The notes: generated by a model from the letters alone, not told the origin. A DNA stretch of 64,000 bases from an uncultured Erythrobacter sp. (GCF_947499705.1 NZ_CANMPJ010000002.1:496001-560000), one strand, 5' to 3'. Positions 34,754 through 43,791 are shown, numbered from the stretch's first letter. Numbers and translations are program-made.

Positions 34754-35221
34754 ATGACCCGCCAAGGAAAGAGATGGCCCATCCCGCAACCCATGCAGAC
34801 TGCACTTGAAGCTGCACGTAAGGCTGCTGAAGCTGGGGAAGTGCCCGTGGGTGCGGTTGTTGTGAAGGGCGACGAAGTGCTGGCCGTGGCGGCCAACGCC
34901 ACGCGATCCCCGCCAGATCCGACCGGCCATGCAGAAATCCGCGCCATGCGGACGGCGGCGGAGGCACTGGGCGACGAACGCCTGACCGGCTGCGATCTCT
35001 ATGTCACGCTGGAACCGTGCGCGATGTGCGCCGGAGCGATCAGCCACGCAAGGATCGCGCGGCTCTATTACGCGGCGAGTGACCCAAAAGGCGGCGCGGT
35101 CGAGCACGGAGCGCGGGTGTTCGAACACAAGCAATGCTTACATAGTCCCGAAGTCTATTCGGGCATGGGCGAGATTGAAGCGGCGGAGCTGCTGCGCGGG
35201 TTTTTCAGACAGCGGCGATAG
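34754..35221 (+). CDS. tadA: tRNA-specific adenosine deaminase
   Basis: A 155-residue zinc deaminase converting A34 to inosine in tRNA-Arg(ACG). The active site is H59-A-E61 (TGHAEIRAM) with C89 and C92 (LEPCAMCAGA); GDERLTGCDLYVTLEPCAMC and KGGAVEHGARVFEH are typical. Functionally it complements the tRNA-Arg(CCG) encoded later in this window, which reads CGG only. Confidence 0.94.
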   Translation: MTRQGKRWPIPQPMQTALEAARKAAEAGEVPVGAVVVKGDEVLAVAANATRSPPDPTGHAEIRAMRTAAEALGDERLTGCDLYVTLEPCAMCAGAISHARIARLYYAASDPKGGAVEHGARVFEHKQCLHSPEVYSGMGEIEAAELLRGFFRQRR

Positions 35222-35245
35222 TTCGCTGGAGCAAAGGTTTGCACG

Positions 35246-36799
35246 TCATCCCTTGAATTTCGGGAAGACTTTGGGATCCACATTGGCCGCACTCAGATAT
35301 CCACCCATCAGCGCGCCCGGTATGCCTTGGCTGGCAACATCCTGACCGGTCAGGAACAGGCCGGGAATGGGGGTTTTAGCGCGCAGAGCGTCGCACATGA
35401 CGCGCTCGGGCGTTACGTCGAGGCCATAGAACGCGCCTTTCCGGTGCCCGGTGAACGCCACCGTCGATAGCGGTGTAGCCAGCTCGCGGTACACAACAAG
35501 CTGGGCGAGTTCGGGGAAGTGACGCTCGAACATCGCCATCATCGTGTCTTCGACGCGGCGCTTGAAGTTGGCATAGTCATCACCGCGTGATCCTGCCGGT
35601 TGGCCCGCCCATTGCGCGACCGCTTCCCAATCGGCCCAGACGAGCAATTGCCCCATGTGTTTCTCTTCTGGGCCTGGGTCGTGCTCTGGGTTCTTAAGCG
35701 AGCCGAATGAGACGGTCATGTGCGGCGGCGGGCCGTCCGGCGCATCGTCCCACACGACGTCGACATCGCCGGTTGGATAGATCCAATGGTTCGCTTTGGT
35801 TGCACCAGCCGCTTCGATGTCGCCCTGAAAACCCAGGAACAGCGTGTAGTGCGCTATGCTTGAGGGCAGCGCGCGGATTTCGGCCTTCCAATCTTTGGGA
35901 CCGGCATCTTCGGGCAGAAGGAGATCAATCGTCTCACGCGCGCCGATGTCGGACACAACCGCCTTGGCCCGGATATCTTCTCCGCCGTCGGTCCTCACCC
36001 CGACCGCTACGCCATCTTCGAGCAGCAATTCCTCGACACGCACTCCAGCGCGCGCTTCGCCGCCATTCTTGGTAATGGTCGGGATGATATGATCCGCATA
36101 GGCAGCGCTGCCGCCGACCGGGTACCACGCACCCGATTCCAGATAGGCACCGCCGATCAGGGCGTGCATCGCAAAGCTTGCTGTGCTCGGTCGCCCGCCA
36201 TGATCGCCCCATTGCGCGGCCATCACCGCAGCGAGTTCGGGATTATCGGTGAGATCGTCGATCACTTCCTTGGTTGTGCGGCTGCACCATCTGCGGATCG
36301 CATCGCGGTTCCACCAGTCGAGCATGTCGCCGGCAAGCTCGGGCATCGCTCGGGTTGGAAAGATCTTGTGCATGGCTTGCAGCCCATCACGCAACGCCCG
36401 TGTCCACGCCTCGATCGCTTCGCCTTCATCGGGGAACCGGTCCTTGAGGTCGCGTTCCTGCGCTTCGTAAGGCCGCGTCAGCGCCAATGGCTCCGCCGAT
36501 CCGATGTGAAGAATGTCGTAGACCGAGCCGAGCGAAACAAATTCGATCGGCGTATCGCATAGCCAATCCAGACGATTGCGCATCGCATCGCCCGGAGCCA
36601 TCGAACTGAGGTAGTGCACGCCGACATCCCATGTGAAACCGCCGCGCGAGAAGCTGTGCGTCAGGCCTCCGAGCGTCGCGTGCTGTTCAAGCAGCAGGAT
36701 CTTGTGACCCACTTTGGAGAGTGCGGCGGCTGTGGTCATGCCGCCTATGCCTGAGCCGATGACGATCGCGTCCCAAGTCTCGAGTTTCGCCTCGGTCAT
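35246..36799 (-). CDS. CrtI/RetSat-like FAD-dependent oxidoreductase
   Basis: A 517-residue flavoprotein of the phytoene desaturase / all-trans-retinol 13,14-reductase superfamily. The dinucleotide motif AIVIGSGIGGMTTAAALSKVGHKILLLEQ is intact, followed by TLGGLTHSFSRGGFTWDVGVHYL, and the C-terminal FAD segment IPGLFLTGQDVASQGIPGALMGGYLSA. The retinol-reductase subgroup fits better than carotenoid desaturases, but no carotenoid genes are adjacent and the substrate is unknown. It starts 3 bp after the stop of the STAS gene, so the two are likely co-transcribed. Confidence 0.85.
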   Translation of the reverse strand: MTEAKLETWDAIVIGSGIGGMTTAAALSKVGHKILLLEQHATLGGLTHSFSRGGFTWDVGVHYLSSMAPGDAMRNRLDWLCDTPIEFVSLGSVYDILHIGSAEPLALTRPYEAQERDLKDRFPDEGEAIEAWTRALRDGLQAMHKIFPTRAMPELAGDMLDWWNRDAIRRWCSRTTKEVIDDLTDNPELAAVMAAQWGDHGGRPSTASFAMHALIGGAYLESGAWYPVGGSAAYADHIIPTITKNGGEARAGVRVEELLLEDGVAVGVRTDGGEDIRAKAVVSDIGARETIDLLLPEDAGPKDWKAEIRALPSSIAHYTLFLGFQGDIEAAGATKANHWIYPTGDVDVVWDDAPDGPPPHMTVSFGSLKNPEHDPGPEEKHMGQLLVWADWEAVAQWAGQPAGSRGDDYANFKRRVEDTMMAMFERHFPELAQLVVYRELATPLSTVAFTGHRKGAFYGLDVTPERVMCDALRAKTPIPGLFLTGQDVASQGIPGALMGGYLSAANVDPKVFPKFKG

Positions 36800-36802
36800 G
36801 CG

Positions 36803-37591
36803 CTATTCGATCAGTTCGGAATCGCGGCTTGATGTCGCACGCTCACCCTTGAGCCAATCCAGAGCCTCAACCTGCTCGTCCAGATCGAATGAGCGAATTT
36901 CTGGTTTCAGCAATGCTCCAATCACGCTTGCCATACCGCCAATCCAATCAGGTCCGCCGACGATGGCGTAGCGATCAAGCTTGCCGATCAGGTCGAGCTT
37001 ACCGCCCATCACCTGACTGCTGAACATCGTGTCGACATCGAAGCCGTGCCACCCTTTGATTATCAGCATCAGCCGGGAGCAATCTGGGGCCTCCAGCCGG
37101 GCGCGGACCATGGCGACACCGCGTTCGGATTCGTCCCGGTCGAGGCGTCCGTTCAACTCGAACACCGCGATTTCGGGCTTGCCGATATCGAGTTCGCGGA
37201 TCGCGCCCTTGTGCGGCGACTCTTCCTCTCCCAGCACCCATGCGCGGGCGGTGTCGGCTTCATCTTCGTCATACACTTCGTAGGTCAGACCCGGCATCAG
37301 CGCGCTTTCGACGCGCGCTGCGCTCCGGATCCATTCCTCGTCTGAGATGATCGCAATCCGGTCCAGCCGGTAAGCGTATCTGAGCGCGCTGGGCAGATGT
37401 GCCAACTCGACCGTGACCGCCGAAAACGAGAACCCGGCCATCGATGTCAGGTCGATCAGCAGGCTGCCGCCTCCTCCGGAATCGAGTTGTTCCTTGGCAA
37501 AATCGACGATTCTCTTGGCATCGTCCTGGCGAAATTCTGCCATCACAACAATGCGATGGGCGTCGGGGGCTAGCTGTTCGATCTCAATCAT
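36803..37591 (-). CDS. Tandem STAS/SpoIIAA-like protein
   Basis: A 262-residue soluble protein made of two SpoIIAA-like (STAS/SEC14) domains. Unit 1 (about 1-120) has LLIDLTSMAGFSFSAVTVELAHLPSALRYAYRLDRIAIISDEEWIR; unit 2 (about 130-250) has LMLIIKGWHGFDVDTMFSSQVMGGKLDLIGKLDRYAIVGGPDWIGG. Such domains bind small lipids or partner proteins; the role here is unknown. It is the first gene of a pair with the CrtI/RetSat-like enzyme and has an FNR-like box 36 bp upstream. Confidence 0.8.
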   Translation of the reverse strand: MIEIEQLAPDAHRIVVMAEFRQDDAKRIVDFAKEQLDSGGGGSLLIDLTSMAGFSFSAVTVELAHLPSALRYAYRLDRIAIISDEEWIRSAARVESALMPGLTYEVYDEDEADTARAWVLGEEESPHKGAIRELDIGKPEIAVFELNGRLDRDESERGVAMVRARLEAPDCSRLMLIIKGWHGFDVDTMFSSQVMGGKLDLIGKLDRYAIVGGPDWIGGMASVIGALLKPEIRSFDLDEQVEALDWLKGERATSSRDSELIE

Positions 37592-37627
37592 AATGAGCCA
37601 ATGATAGTGAACCCTGGGGGCTGTTCA

Positions 37628-37641
37628 TTGACCCGCGTCAA
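37628..37641. promoter_or_regulatory. FixK/FNR-like box
   Basis: TTGAC-CCGC-GTCAA fits the relaxed FixK/Dnr consensus TTGA-N6-TCAA. It lies 36 bp upstream of the STAS gene and 100 bp upstream of the divergent secreted protein. The STAS/oxidoreductase pair is the likelier target. Confidence 0.5.
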
Positions 37642-37741
37642 AGCATCGGTCGTGCGCAGGCCCCCTCCTGCCGCGAATGCGCTTGCATGGGCAGCCTCAA
37701 CCATGCGCTCTGTCTTTGTGTAGCCAGGGGGTATCAGTCGA

Positions 37742-38881
37742 ATGCGATTCATCCTTCTCCTAGTGGTATTGCTGGCCCCATTTGGGCAGCCCGTTCACGC
37801 GGACCCCTCGCAGGTCGCCCCTGATAATTGGAACCGGTCCGAGAACAACAGCCTCACCATCTATCAGGCGCCAACGGGGGCCGAAGTCATGGTGTTCCGC
37901 ACATACGATAAGGGCGCGAGCGCCGCCGCGAGCGTCCAGGAATTTGCCGACATCATGACCGGAAGGGCCGACATCGTGGTCCGTTCCGAGCCCAGCACGG
38001 CGGGCGCGCTGAATGTGCAGGATGTCGAATATGTCAGCCGCAATGTGCCAATGCTTGGCCGGGTTGTCGGCGTGCGCCAGAGCGATGGCTCGGTGCTGGT
38101 AATGGCGCATCTCGGTCCGAAATCTGCGGCAGGGCTTGCCCAGCGCATCGATGCGGCGACTGAGAAGATGGCGGCCTTGGGCGCGCCGGGTGCAGCGGCC
38201 ACGGCGGCAAGCCAGGCCCCGGCACCCACACGATCAAATTCGCCTCGAACTCGCGGGCAAACGGCGCAGCGCGTGATGTTCGAGCTGAAATACAAATACG
38301 GCGTCGGCGGTGCGGTCTATCCGACCTACGATCTGGTTGCGCTGATGGATGGCGGCACGGCGGCGAAGCTCGGCAGCTATGCGGTCGACGATGTAAGCGT
38401 GAGCGCGATCAGGCGAGCCAAGGCCTCCGACGTGGGCACATGGCGCAGTGCAGGGCGCAATGTGCACGTGCGCTGGAGCGATGGCGACACATCCGATCTG
38501 AAACCTACTGTCGGCCCGCCAACAGCGCTTCCGGCGGCGCGCCACCTCAACGGCACCTATCAGGCAGTTGGCGGCGGAGGGAACACCGCGCTTGGCGGGC
38601 AGGTGCTTACCGCGCAGGTCAAGCAATTCACCTTCAACGCCAATGGGACCTTCAGCCAGTCGACCAGCAAGTCAGCCAGTTCCGGCGCAGGTGTGGGCGG
38701 CTCGCGCTCGGCGACCTCCGGACGCTGGGCGCTCAGCGGCTCCACACTGAAGCTGACCTATGGCAACGGCAAAGTGGTCCGCACATCGGTGTTCTACAGC
38801 GGGTCGGCCAAGCCGCGCGGCAAATTTGGGCGCTACGGCGTCCTGTGGATCGGCGGCGAGGACTATAAGCGGGTGCGCTGA
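37742..38881 (+). CDS. Hypothetical secreted protein
   Basis: A 379-residue exported protein with signal peptide MRFILLLVVLLAPFGQPVHA. Three parts are visible: an N-terminal domain (21-150), an Ala/Pro/Ser-Thr linker (150-180), and a Gly-rich beta domain (270-379) with LNGTYQAVGGGGNTALGGQVLTAQVKQFTFNANGTFSQS and WALSGSTLKLTYGNGKVV, the pattern of lipocalin-like or META-like sheets. No named family is recognised. It ends next to the ZrgA-like gene and may share its transcript. Confidence 0.6.
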   Translation: MRFILLLVVLLAPFGQPVHADPSQVAPDNWNRSENNSLTIYQAPTGAEVMVFRTYDKGASAAASVQEFADIMTGRADIVVRSEPSTAGALNVQDVEYVSRNVPMLGRVVGVRQSDGSVLVMAHLGPKSAAGLAQRIDAATEKMAALGAPGAAATAASQAPAPTRSNSPRTRGQTAQRVMFELKYKYGVGGAVYPTYDLVALMDGGTAAKLGSYAVDDVSVSAIRRAKASDVGTWRSAGRNVHVRWSDGDTSDLKPTVGPPTALPAARHLNGTYQAVGGGGNTALGGQVLTAQVKQFTFNANGTFSQSTSKSASSGAGVGGSRSATSGRWALSGSTLKLTYGNGKVVRTSVFYSGSAKPRGKFGRYGVLWIGGEDYKRVR

Positions 38882-38905
38882 GTGCCGATGCGACAGGGGA
38901 TTTCA

Positions 38906-39487
38906 ATGATCAGAGCCACTTCAGTGATTGCAGCTTTGCTGCTGGCGAGCGCATGCGGAGAGGCAGAGGCCGAGGATGAGCAGCCGAGTGATCAGGGCGC
39001 GCCGGACAATTTCGCAGGTGCTGGGCCGGTCGAATTGCTGTTTGTACTCAATGACAATGAATATGTCGGGCTAGTGATCGAATCTCCAATGGCCAATTAT
39101 GGTGTGTCGTCCGACCTTGAATTGCCCCCTGAACAGCACGGGGTGCCCGAATGGGATGATTACAACGCTCTGCGAGACGAATTGTCACGGGCGATCGCGC
39201 CGGACATCGAAGGAATCGAGGCTTCGGTAGGCTCGAAATTCGCATTCACCTCGAGCGCCGGATGCCGCTATGACGAAGGCAGCGAGAGCATTGCCAAGCG
39301 AGACGGGCAATGGATGGTCACCTTCGACATGGAGTTCATCTGCACCAATCCGGCCACCATAAGTGACGTGTCGGTCAACCTTTTCGATATGCGCGGATTT
39401 ACGAAAGGCACAGCCAAGATAATCGACGGTGATGAAGAGCGATCAGTCGACGTCGACGGAATAAACAGGATCGTCGAATTGCGCTAG
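38906..39487 (+). CDS. DUF2796/ZrgA-like lipoprotein
   Basis: A 193-residue exported protein with an N-terminal hydrophobic segment ending in ALLLASAC. The body fits DUF2796/ZrgA: the GLVIESPMANYGVSSDLE block, the SSAGCRY Cys, FDMEFICTNPATISDVSVNLFDM with the second Cys, and a C-terminal IDGDEERSVDVDGINRIVEL segment. ZrgA takes part in zinc uptake and usually has a His-rich stretch; none is present here. ATG at 38906 with AGGGGA upstream; a GTG at 38882 is less likely. Moderate family confidence. Confidence 0.6.
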   Translation: MIRATSVIAALLLASACGEAEAEDEQPSDQGAPDNFAGAGPVELLFVLNDNEYVGLVIESPMANYGVSSDLELPPEQHGVPEWDDYNALRDELSRAIAPDIEGIEASVGSKFAFTSSAGCRYDEGSESIAKRDGQWMVTFDMEFICTNPATISDVSVNLFDMRGFTKGTAKIIDGDEERSVDVDGINRIVELR

Positions 39488-39495
39488 AAGACGCC

Positions 39496-40239
39496 TCAAA
39501 GCCCCCGCCAAATCTTCGCCCGCACACCGTCGCGGGCGCCAAACCGCTTCGCATCGCAGCGCTTGGGCCTGAAGTTCTTCGCGTAGCAGAGGCGGATTTC
39601 TTCCAACCAGCCGTCCCGGTTTAACTTCACGCCGATCTGACTCGGACTCCAGCCGCGATTGGCATCAGCGAAGGCCTTGCGGATGCGGCCTGCGGTCAGG
39701 CCATCCTCGCGGCTGATCCGGTCGTAATCGGGGATGCGGAGCGATTTCCAAAGGATGCGCGTGACCTTGAAATAGGTGTCGGGCCGTTTGACCATGCAGC
39801 TGCCATGCTTAGCCCATTGCCGTGCGATCAGGCGTGCAGAGGGCATCATGCACATGTTGCGGCGGATCTCAGCCGGGCTGAGCACGCCCCGGGTCGAGCA
39901 CCATTGCGGCCAGCTGCCCGAACTTTCCGGCCACAGTCCATGGACGACAAAGCCGAACCGCCCATTCTCGCCTGAGCACTGCGTTTTGTGTGAGCGGCTA
40001 TCCTGCCGTGTGCGGCAAAAGGCGGGCGACCAGCTCAGCGCCATTGTGTAGCCGGTCACAGGCAGCTCGCGCCTTGACGAGTTGGGAGTGACCTGCGGCA
40101 CGCTGGATATCTGCGGCATGCGGCATTGATACGCCTGCGCATTGGCGGTGGCCGGTATGATCAGCGCTAACAGGATCGCGAACAGGCTAGTTGAAAAGCG
40201 CAGCGTCGGCCTCCTCTCTATTGAACCATGCATTCGCAC
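39496..40239 (-). CDS. Ribonuclease T2 family protein, secreted
   Basis: A 247-residue secreted RNase of the T2 (RNase I) family. After a signal peptide (cleavage near ANA/QAY) the conserved active-site blocks are FGFVVHGLWPE with H100 and RQWAKHGSC with K144 and H145, both intact. Several Cys (YQCRMP, AFCRTR, TQCSGE, QWCSTR) fit disulfides. The start lies 52 bp inside the preceding membrane-protein gene, so either the true start is later or translation is coupled. Confidence 0.9.
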   Translation of the reverse strand: MRMHGSIERRPTLRFSTSLFAILLALIIPATANAQAYQCRMPQISSVPQVTPNSSRRELPVTGYTMALSWSPAFCRTRQDSRSHKTQCSGENGRFGFVVHGLWPESSGSWPQWCSTRGVLSPAEIRRNMCMMPSARLIARQWAKHGSCMVKRPDTYFKVTRILWKSLRIPDYDRISREDGLTAGRIRKAFADANRGWSPSQIGVKLNRDGWLEEIRLCYAKNFRPKRCDAKRFGARDGVRAKIWRGL

Positions 40240-40618
40240 CCGGCGTGAATAACAGTGCGACGGCGACGAGAGAAATCGACTGGCCTGCCAGAATTCCGGG
40301 CAAGGCGTAGAGCATCGGCAGATTGGACAGGATCAGCACGATCTTGATCACCGCCATCGCCGTGATGAACCACCGGGCGAACCCGGCGGCGACCAGCCAC
40401 ACCAGCACAACCGGGATCAACTCGATGGTGAACCACGCCGAGCTGGTCACAATGGTCCAGTCGCGGTTCCATTCCAGTCCTAGCCCGAGCGACGCGAGAA
40501 AGTCCTGCTGCGCAGGCAGATCGAAGAGCGCGACCGTGAGGTTCCAGCAAGCCAATGCAAGCAGGATTGCTGCGAACAGGTTGATTGAGAGCGGTCGCGG
40601 TCCCGATGCGAGCTTCAT
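40187..40618 (-). CDS. Hypothetical four-helix membrane protein
   Basis: A 143-residue integral membrane protein with about four hydrophobic helices (LFAAILLALACWNLTVALF, WFTIELIPVVLVWLVAAGF, FITAMAVIKIVLILSNLPML, SISLVAVALLF). No domain is recognised. The ATG at 40618 is chosen; an upstream in-frame ATG adds 13 Arg-rich residues. It starts 10 bp after nadC ends and overlaps the RNase T2 gene at its 3' end. Confidence 0.6.
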   Translation of the reverse strand: MKLASGPRPLSINLFAAILLALACWNLTVALFDLPAQQDFLASLGLGLEWNRDWTIVTSSAWFTIELIPVVLVWLVAAGFARWFITAMAVIKIVLILSNLPMLYALPGILAGQSISLVAVALLFTPGANAWFNREEADAALFN

Positions 40619-40628
40619 CGCCCGCCTC

Positions 40629-41501
40629 TCATAGCGGCGTGAAGTCGAGGCCCACATCGGCGGCGGGCGCGCTTTGGGTCAGTCGCCCGACAGAGCAGTA
40701 ATCGACCCCGCTCGCGGCCTTTGCTGCGATCGTATCCAGATTGATCCCCCCGCTGGCTTCGGTTGGGACCCGGCCAGCTACCATGCTCACTGCTTCGGCG
40801 AGCACCTCGGGGGACATATTGTCCAGCAACAGGTGATGTGCGCCTGCTTCCAGCGCGGGTTCGATCTGGTCCAGCCGGTCGACTTCGCAGATGATGTGCG
40901 ACACCCCGGCATCGCGTGCGCGGCGTACCGCTTCGCCGACGCTGCCTGCGACCGCGACGTGGTTGTCCTTGATCATCGCCGCATCATACAGGCCCATCCG
41001 GTGGTTCTGCGCGCCGCCCATCCGGGTCGCATATTTCTCAAGCACGCGCAGACCGGGCAAGGTCTTGCGGGTGTCGAGCAGGGTGCAGGAAGGATTGCCT
41101 CCGGGTGCGCGCATGGCGGTGACGTATTCGTTTGCCATCGTCGCAATACCTGAGAGGTGCTGAACAATATTGAGAGCGCTCCGCTCCGCCGTCAGCATCG
41201 CACGGGCATTGCCCTTGAGCCGCATCAGATCAGCGCCAGGCGTGACCTTGTCGCCGTCATGCGCGAGCGTCTCAATCGACACATCGGGGTCGAGGTGACG
41301 GAAGAACGCCTCGGCCAGCGGCAGTCCCGCGACCACAATCGCCTCGCGGCTGTCCATCACCCCCGAAAAGCGCGCATCGGCGGGGATAACGCTTTCGCTG
41401 GTGACGTCTTTACCGCCGCCTTCGAGCCCAACGCCGAGGTCTTCATCGAGCGTGGAGCGAACGAAGGTGTCGAGGTCGAAACCGGGTAGGATGAAGGTCA
41501 T
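40629..41501 (-). CDS. nadC: Nicotinate-nucleotide pyrophosphorylase (carboxylating)
   Basis: A 290-residue quinolinate phosphoribosyltransferase of de novo NAD synthesis. Evidence: LDEDLGVGLEGGGKDVTSESVIP, ERSALNIVQHLSGIAT, TLLDTRKTLPGLRVLEKYA, GGAQNHRMGLYDAAMIKDNH and EASGGINLDTI. nadA and nadB are not in the window. A structured repeat lies upstream, between this gene and the LytTR regulator. Confidence 0.95.
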   Translation of the reverse strand: MTFILPGFDLDTFVRSTLDEDLGVGLEGGGKDVTSESVIPADARFSGVMDSREAIVVAGLPLAEAFFRHLDPDVSIETLAHDGDKVTPGADLMRLKGNARAMLTAERSALNIVQHLSGIATMANEYVTAMRAPGGNPSCTLLDTRKTLPGLRVLEKYATRMGGAQNHRMGLYDAAMIKDNHVAVAGSVGEAVRRARDAGVSHIICEVDRLDQIEPALEAGAHHLLLDNMSPEVLAEAVSMVAGRVPTEASGGINLDTIAAKAASGVDYCSVGRLTQSAPAADVGLDFTPL

Positions 41502-41515
41502 GGCTTCTCAATAAA

Positions 41516-41614
41516 CGGTCGCGAAGCGACCGCAAGGGCGACTGCCCGCCCGCAGCGATGCGGCTATTTGGCCGCGTGAGCGAGGAATTCGCACGCCCGG
41601 ATGGGCGTGCGGAA
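41516..41614. repeat. Cluster of four tandem hairpins (REP-like element)
   Basis: The 123-bp gap between the LytTR stop and nadC holds four perfect stem-loops: CGGTCGC-GAA-GCGACCG (41516-41532), GGGC-GACT-GCCC (41536-41547), CCGCA-GCGA-TGCGG (41550-41563) and GCACGCCC-GGAT-GGGCGTGC (41591-41610). The last ends in a 16-nt segment also present at 25697-25712. It resembles a composite repetitive extragenic element and may terminate the LytTR operon. Confidence 0.55.
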
Positions 41615-41624
41615 ACCAAAACAA

Positions 41625-42422
41625 TCAATGCACGAAGCGTGCAACCACATCCCGATACGAGCGCGACACCTTCACCTCGGCACCTGAATCCAGAACCAGG
41701 AAACACTCGCCATTCGTATGCGGCTTCACTTGCCGGACCTGATCGAGGTTTACGATGGTCGAACGGTGCACGCGCTGAAACTTGCGCGGGTCCAGACGGC
41801 GCTCAAGGTCCTTCATGGTCTCGCGCAGCACCAGCGAATTGTCGCCGGTGGAGATGATCATGTAGTCGCCTGCCGCGTCGATATGTTCGATGGAGTCGAC
41901 TTCGACCCTAAAGATCTGGCCGCGATCCTTCACGTTGATGAGCTTTTCAAACCGTTCGGCGCTGTCGCCGCCGGCATCCGAGAATTGCGCCGCGCGATCC
42001 GGCGCGACATCGGCGAGGACTTCGAGCAATTGTTCGGCATCCTCGGTCGATTTCTTCTCGGCAATGCGCTGGCGCACCCGTTCTATGGTGTCGGCCAGCT
42101 TGTCTTCATCGACCGGTTTCATGAGGTAATTGACGGCATTGGCCTCGAACGCGCGGATCGCGTGTTCTTCGTAAGCGGTGACGAAAACGAACAGCGGCGG
42201 CTCGATCTCCATCACGCCTTTCACCACGGAAAAGCCGTCGAAACCGGGCATTTGAATGTCGAGAAAGACGAGGTCGGGCTTTTCCGTCTTGATCTTGCGG
42301 ATCGCCTCGCGGCCATTCGAGCAAGTGTCGATCACTTCGACATCTTCATGCGGCTGCAAGCGAACTTGCAAGCCTTGAATGGCCAGTTTCTCGTCGTCGA
42401 CGAGGATAGTTCTAATCGTCAT
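41625..42422 (-). CDS. LytTR-family response regulator
   Basis: A 265-residue response regulator. Receiver domain (1-120) with D9-D10, the phospho-acceptor D55 in VFLDIQMPG, T in FVTAYEEHA and K in YLMKPVD. LytTR DNA-binding domain (about 160-265) with IEHIDAAGDYMIIST, LERRLDPRKFQRVHRSTIVNLDQV and EVKVSRSYR. LytTR proteins bind direct repeats upstream of targets. Overlaps the sensor kinase by 4 bp. Confidence 0.93.
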   Translation of the reverse strand: MTIRTILVDDEKLAIQGLQVRLQPHEDVEVIDTCSNGREAIRKIKTEKPDLVFLDIQMPGFDGFSVVKGVMEIEPPLFVFVTAYEEHAIRAFEANAVNYLMKPVDEDKLADTIERVRQRIAEKKSTEDAEQLLEVLADVAPDRAAQFSDAGGDSAERFEKLINVKDRGQIFRVEVDSIEHIDAAGDYMIISTGDNSLVLRETMKDLERRLDPRKFQRVHRSTIVNLDQVRQVKPHTNGECFLVLDSGAEVKVSRSYRDVVARFVH

Positions 42423-43693
42423 GCATTGGATCCTAATGAGCGCGCGGGGTTCAGGGGGATTACGGTCGCCGATGCATCTGCGGGGGTATCTTGTGTACCT
42501 CCTTGATTGGCATCGCCTGACGCTGCGGCGGCGGGGGAGCCTGCAGTGTCACGACCGGATTCGGGCTCGCTCGCGCTTTCGCTTGCCCGTTGATATGGAA
42601 TTTCGATCAGGACCGTGAAGCCGCCACCGGGCTCCGATTTGGTCTCGAACAGATGTTTGTCGCCGTAAGCCTGCATCAGCCGATTGCGGATATTGGCAAT
42701 GCCGACGCCGGTGGAGACCGGCTGACCGGATCCGTCGGGCGAGTATTCAAGCAGGCTGTGCTGCAGCGGGCCGTCTACGCCCGGGCCGGTATCCTCAACC
42801 GTGAGGCGCAACCTTTCGCCAATCACGCGGGCGGTCAGCGAGATGCGCGCGCCTTCTTCCTGCGGGCTGACGGCATATTTGATCGCGTTTTCGATCAGCG
42901 GTTGCAACAGCATCGATGGCAGCTTGGCTTGCAAGGCTTCGTCTTCGATCTCGAAATTGGTGCGTAGCCGCTCTTCGAACCGCATCCGCTCGATCCCGAG
43001 ATAAAGCTGCAGCGTCTCGACTTCCTGCGCGAGTGTCACCTGGCTTCCCGGTTCGGCGATCAGAGTGTGCCGCAGAAAGCCCGAAAGCCGGGTCAGCATC
43101 GCATTGGCGGGTTCGGTCTGTTTCAGCAGCACCAAGGTGCTGATTGAATTGAGCGTGTTGAACAGGAAGTGCGGGTTGAGCTGATAACGCAGCATCGCCA
43201 GCTGCGCCGAGGTGGCCTGCGCCTCCAGCCGCTCAAGCCGGTCGGCCTGCTGCTCGACCGTCAGGAAGTAATTGATCGCGAAATACAGCGCGCTCCATGC
43301 TCCAAGCAGTGTCAGCGGGATATAGGTGATGCCGATGAAGCGCTGCGCGAAGGTCGTCTCGCGGCTCTCGCCGTAGTAAATCCCCTGCACCCATGCATCG
43401 AGGAAGGCGTGCACCACCACCGCGCCGATCAGCACCATAACGGTGCCGCCCCAGGTCACATAGGGTTTGCGGTTGATCAGCTGGCGAAAGACCACCGAAA
43501 GAACCAGCGTTATCGAAAAGCCGGTGAGCGTGTTGACGAGGATCACCGCGAGCCAATCGAGCGGCAATCCATTGGCCAATGCCGATAGGGCGCGCAACAG
43601 GAAAGCCCCGCCCCAGCCGGCCAGCTGGAGGTACCAGAACGCCCTGTTCTTGCTCTCAAAGAACGGTGCAGGCTGGATCGGGATCATCGCCAT
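42419..43693 (-). CDS. LytS-type sensor histidine kinase
   Basis: A 424-residue membrane kinase of the HisKA-His_kinase (LytS/YpdA) class. Four hydrophobic segments (about 18-145) without a large periplasmic domain suggest sensing in the membrane. The phospho-acceptor is H175 in LRYQLNPHFLFNTLNSIS. The ATPase domain has LQPLIENAIKYAVSP (N box) and LTVEDTGPGVDG (G1). A Ser/Ala/Glu-rich tail of about 55 residues follows. It partners the overlapping LytTR regulator. The signal is unknown. Confidence 0.92.
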   Translation of the reverse strand: MAMIPIQPAPFFESKNRAFWYLQLAGWGGAFLLRALSALANGLPLDWLAVILVNTLTGFSITLVLSVVFRQLINRKPYVTWGGTVMVLIGAVVVHAFLDAWVQGIYYGESRETTFAQRFIGITYIPLTLLGAWSALYFAINYFLTVEQQADRLERLEAQATSAQLAMLRYQLNPHFLFNTLNSISTLVLLKQTEPANAMLTRLSGFLRHTLIAEPGSQVTLAQEVETLQLYLGIERMRFEERLRTNFEIEDEALQAKLPSMLLQPLIENAIKYAVSPQEEGARISLTARVIGERLRLTVEDTGPGVDGPLQHSLLEYSPDGSGQPVSTGVGIANIRNRLMQAYGDKHLFETKSEPGGGFTVLIEIPYQRASESASEPESGRDTAGSPAAAASGDANQGGTQDTPADASATVIPLNPARSLGSNA

Positions 43694-43791
43694 ATTTCCG
43701 ACATGTAACCCATTTTTTCGCGGTTAGCAGGGGCTTTCGCGCAGAATGAGCGCTCACACCGCACCGTTTGCCGCGCTTATTGCCGTCTCGG

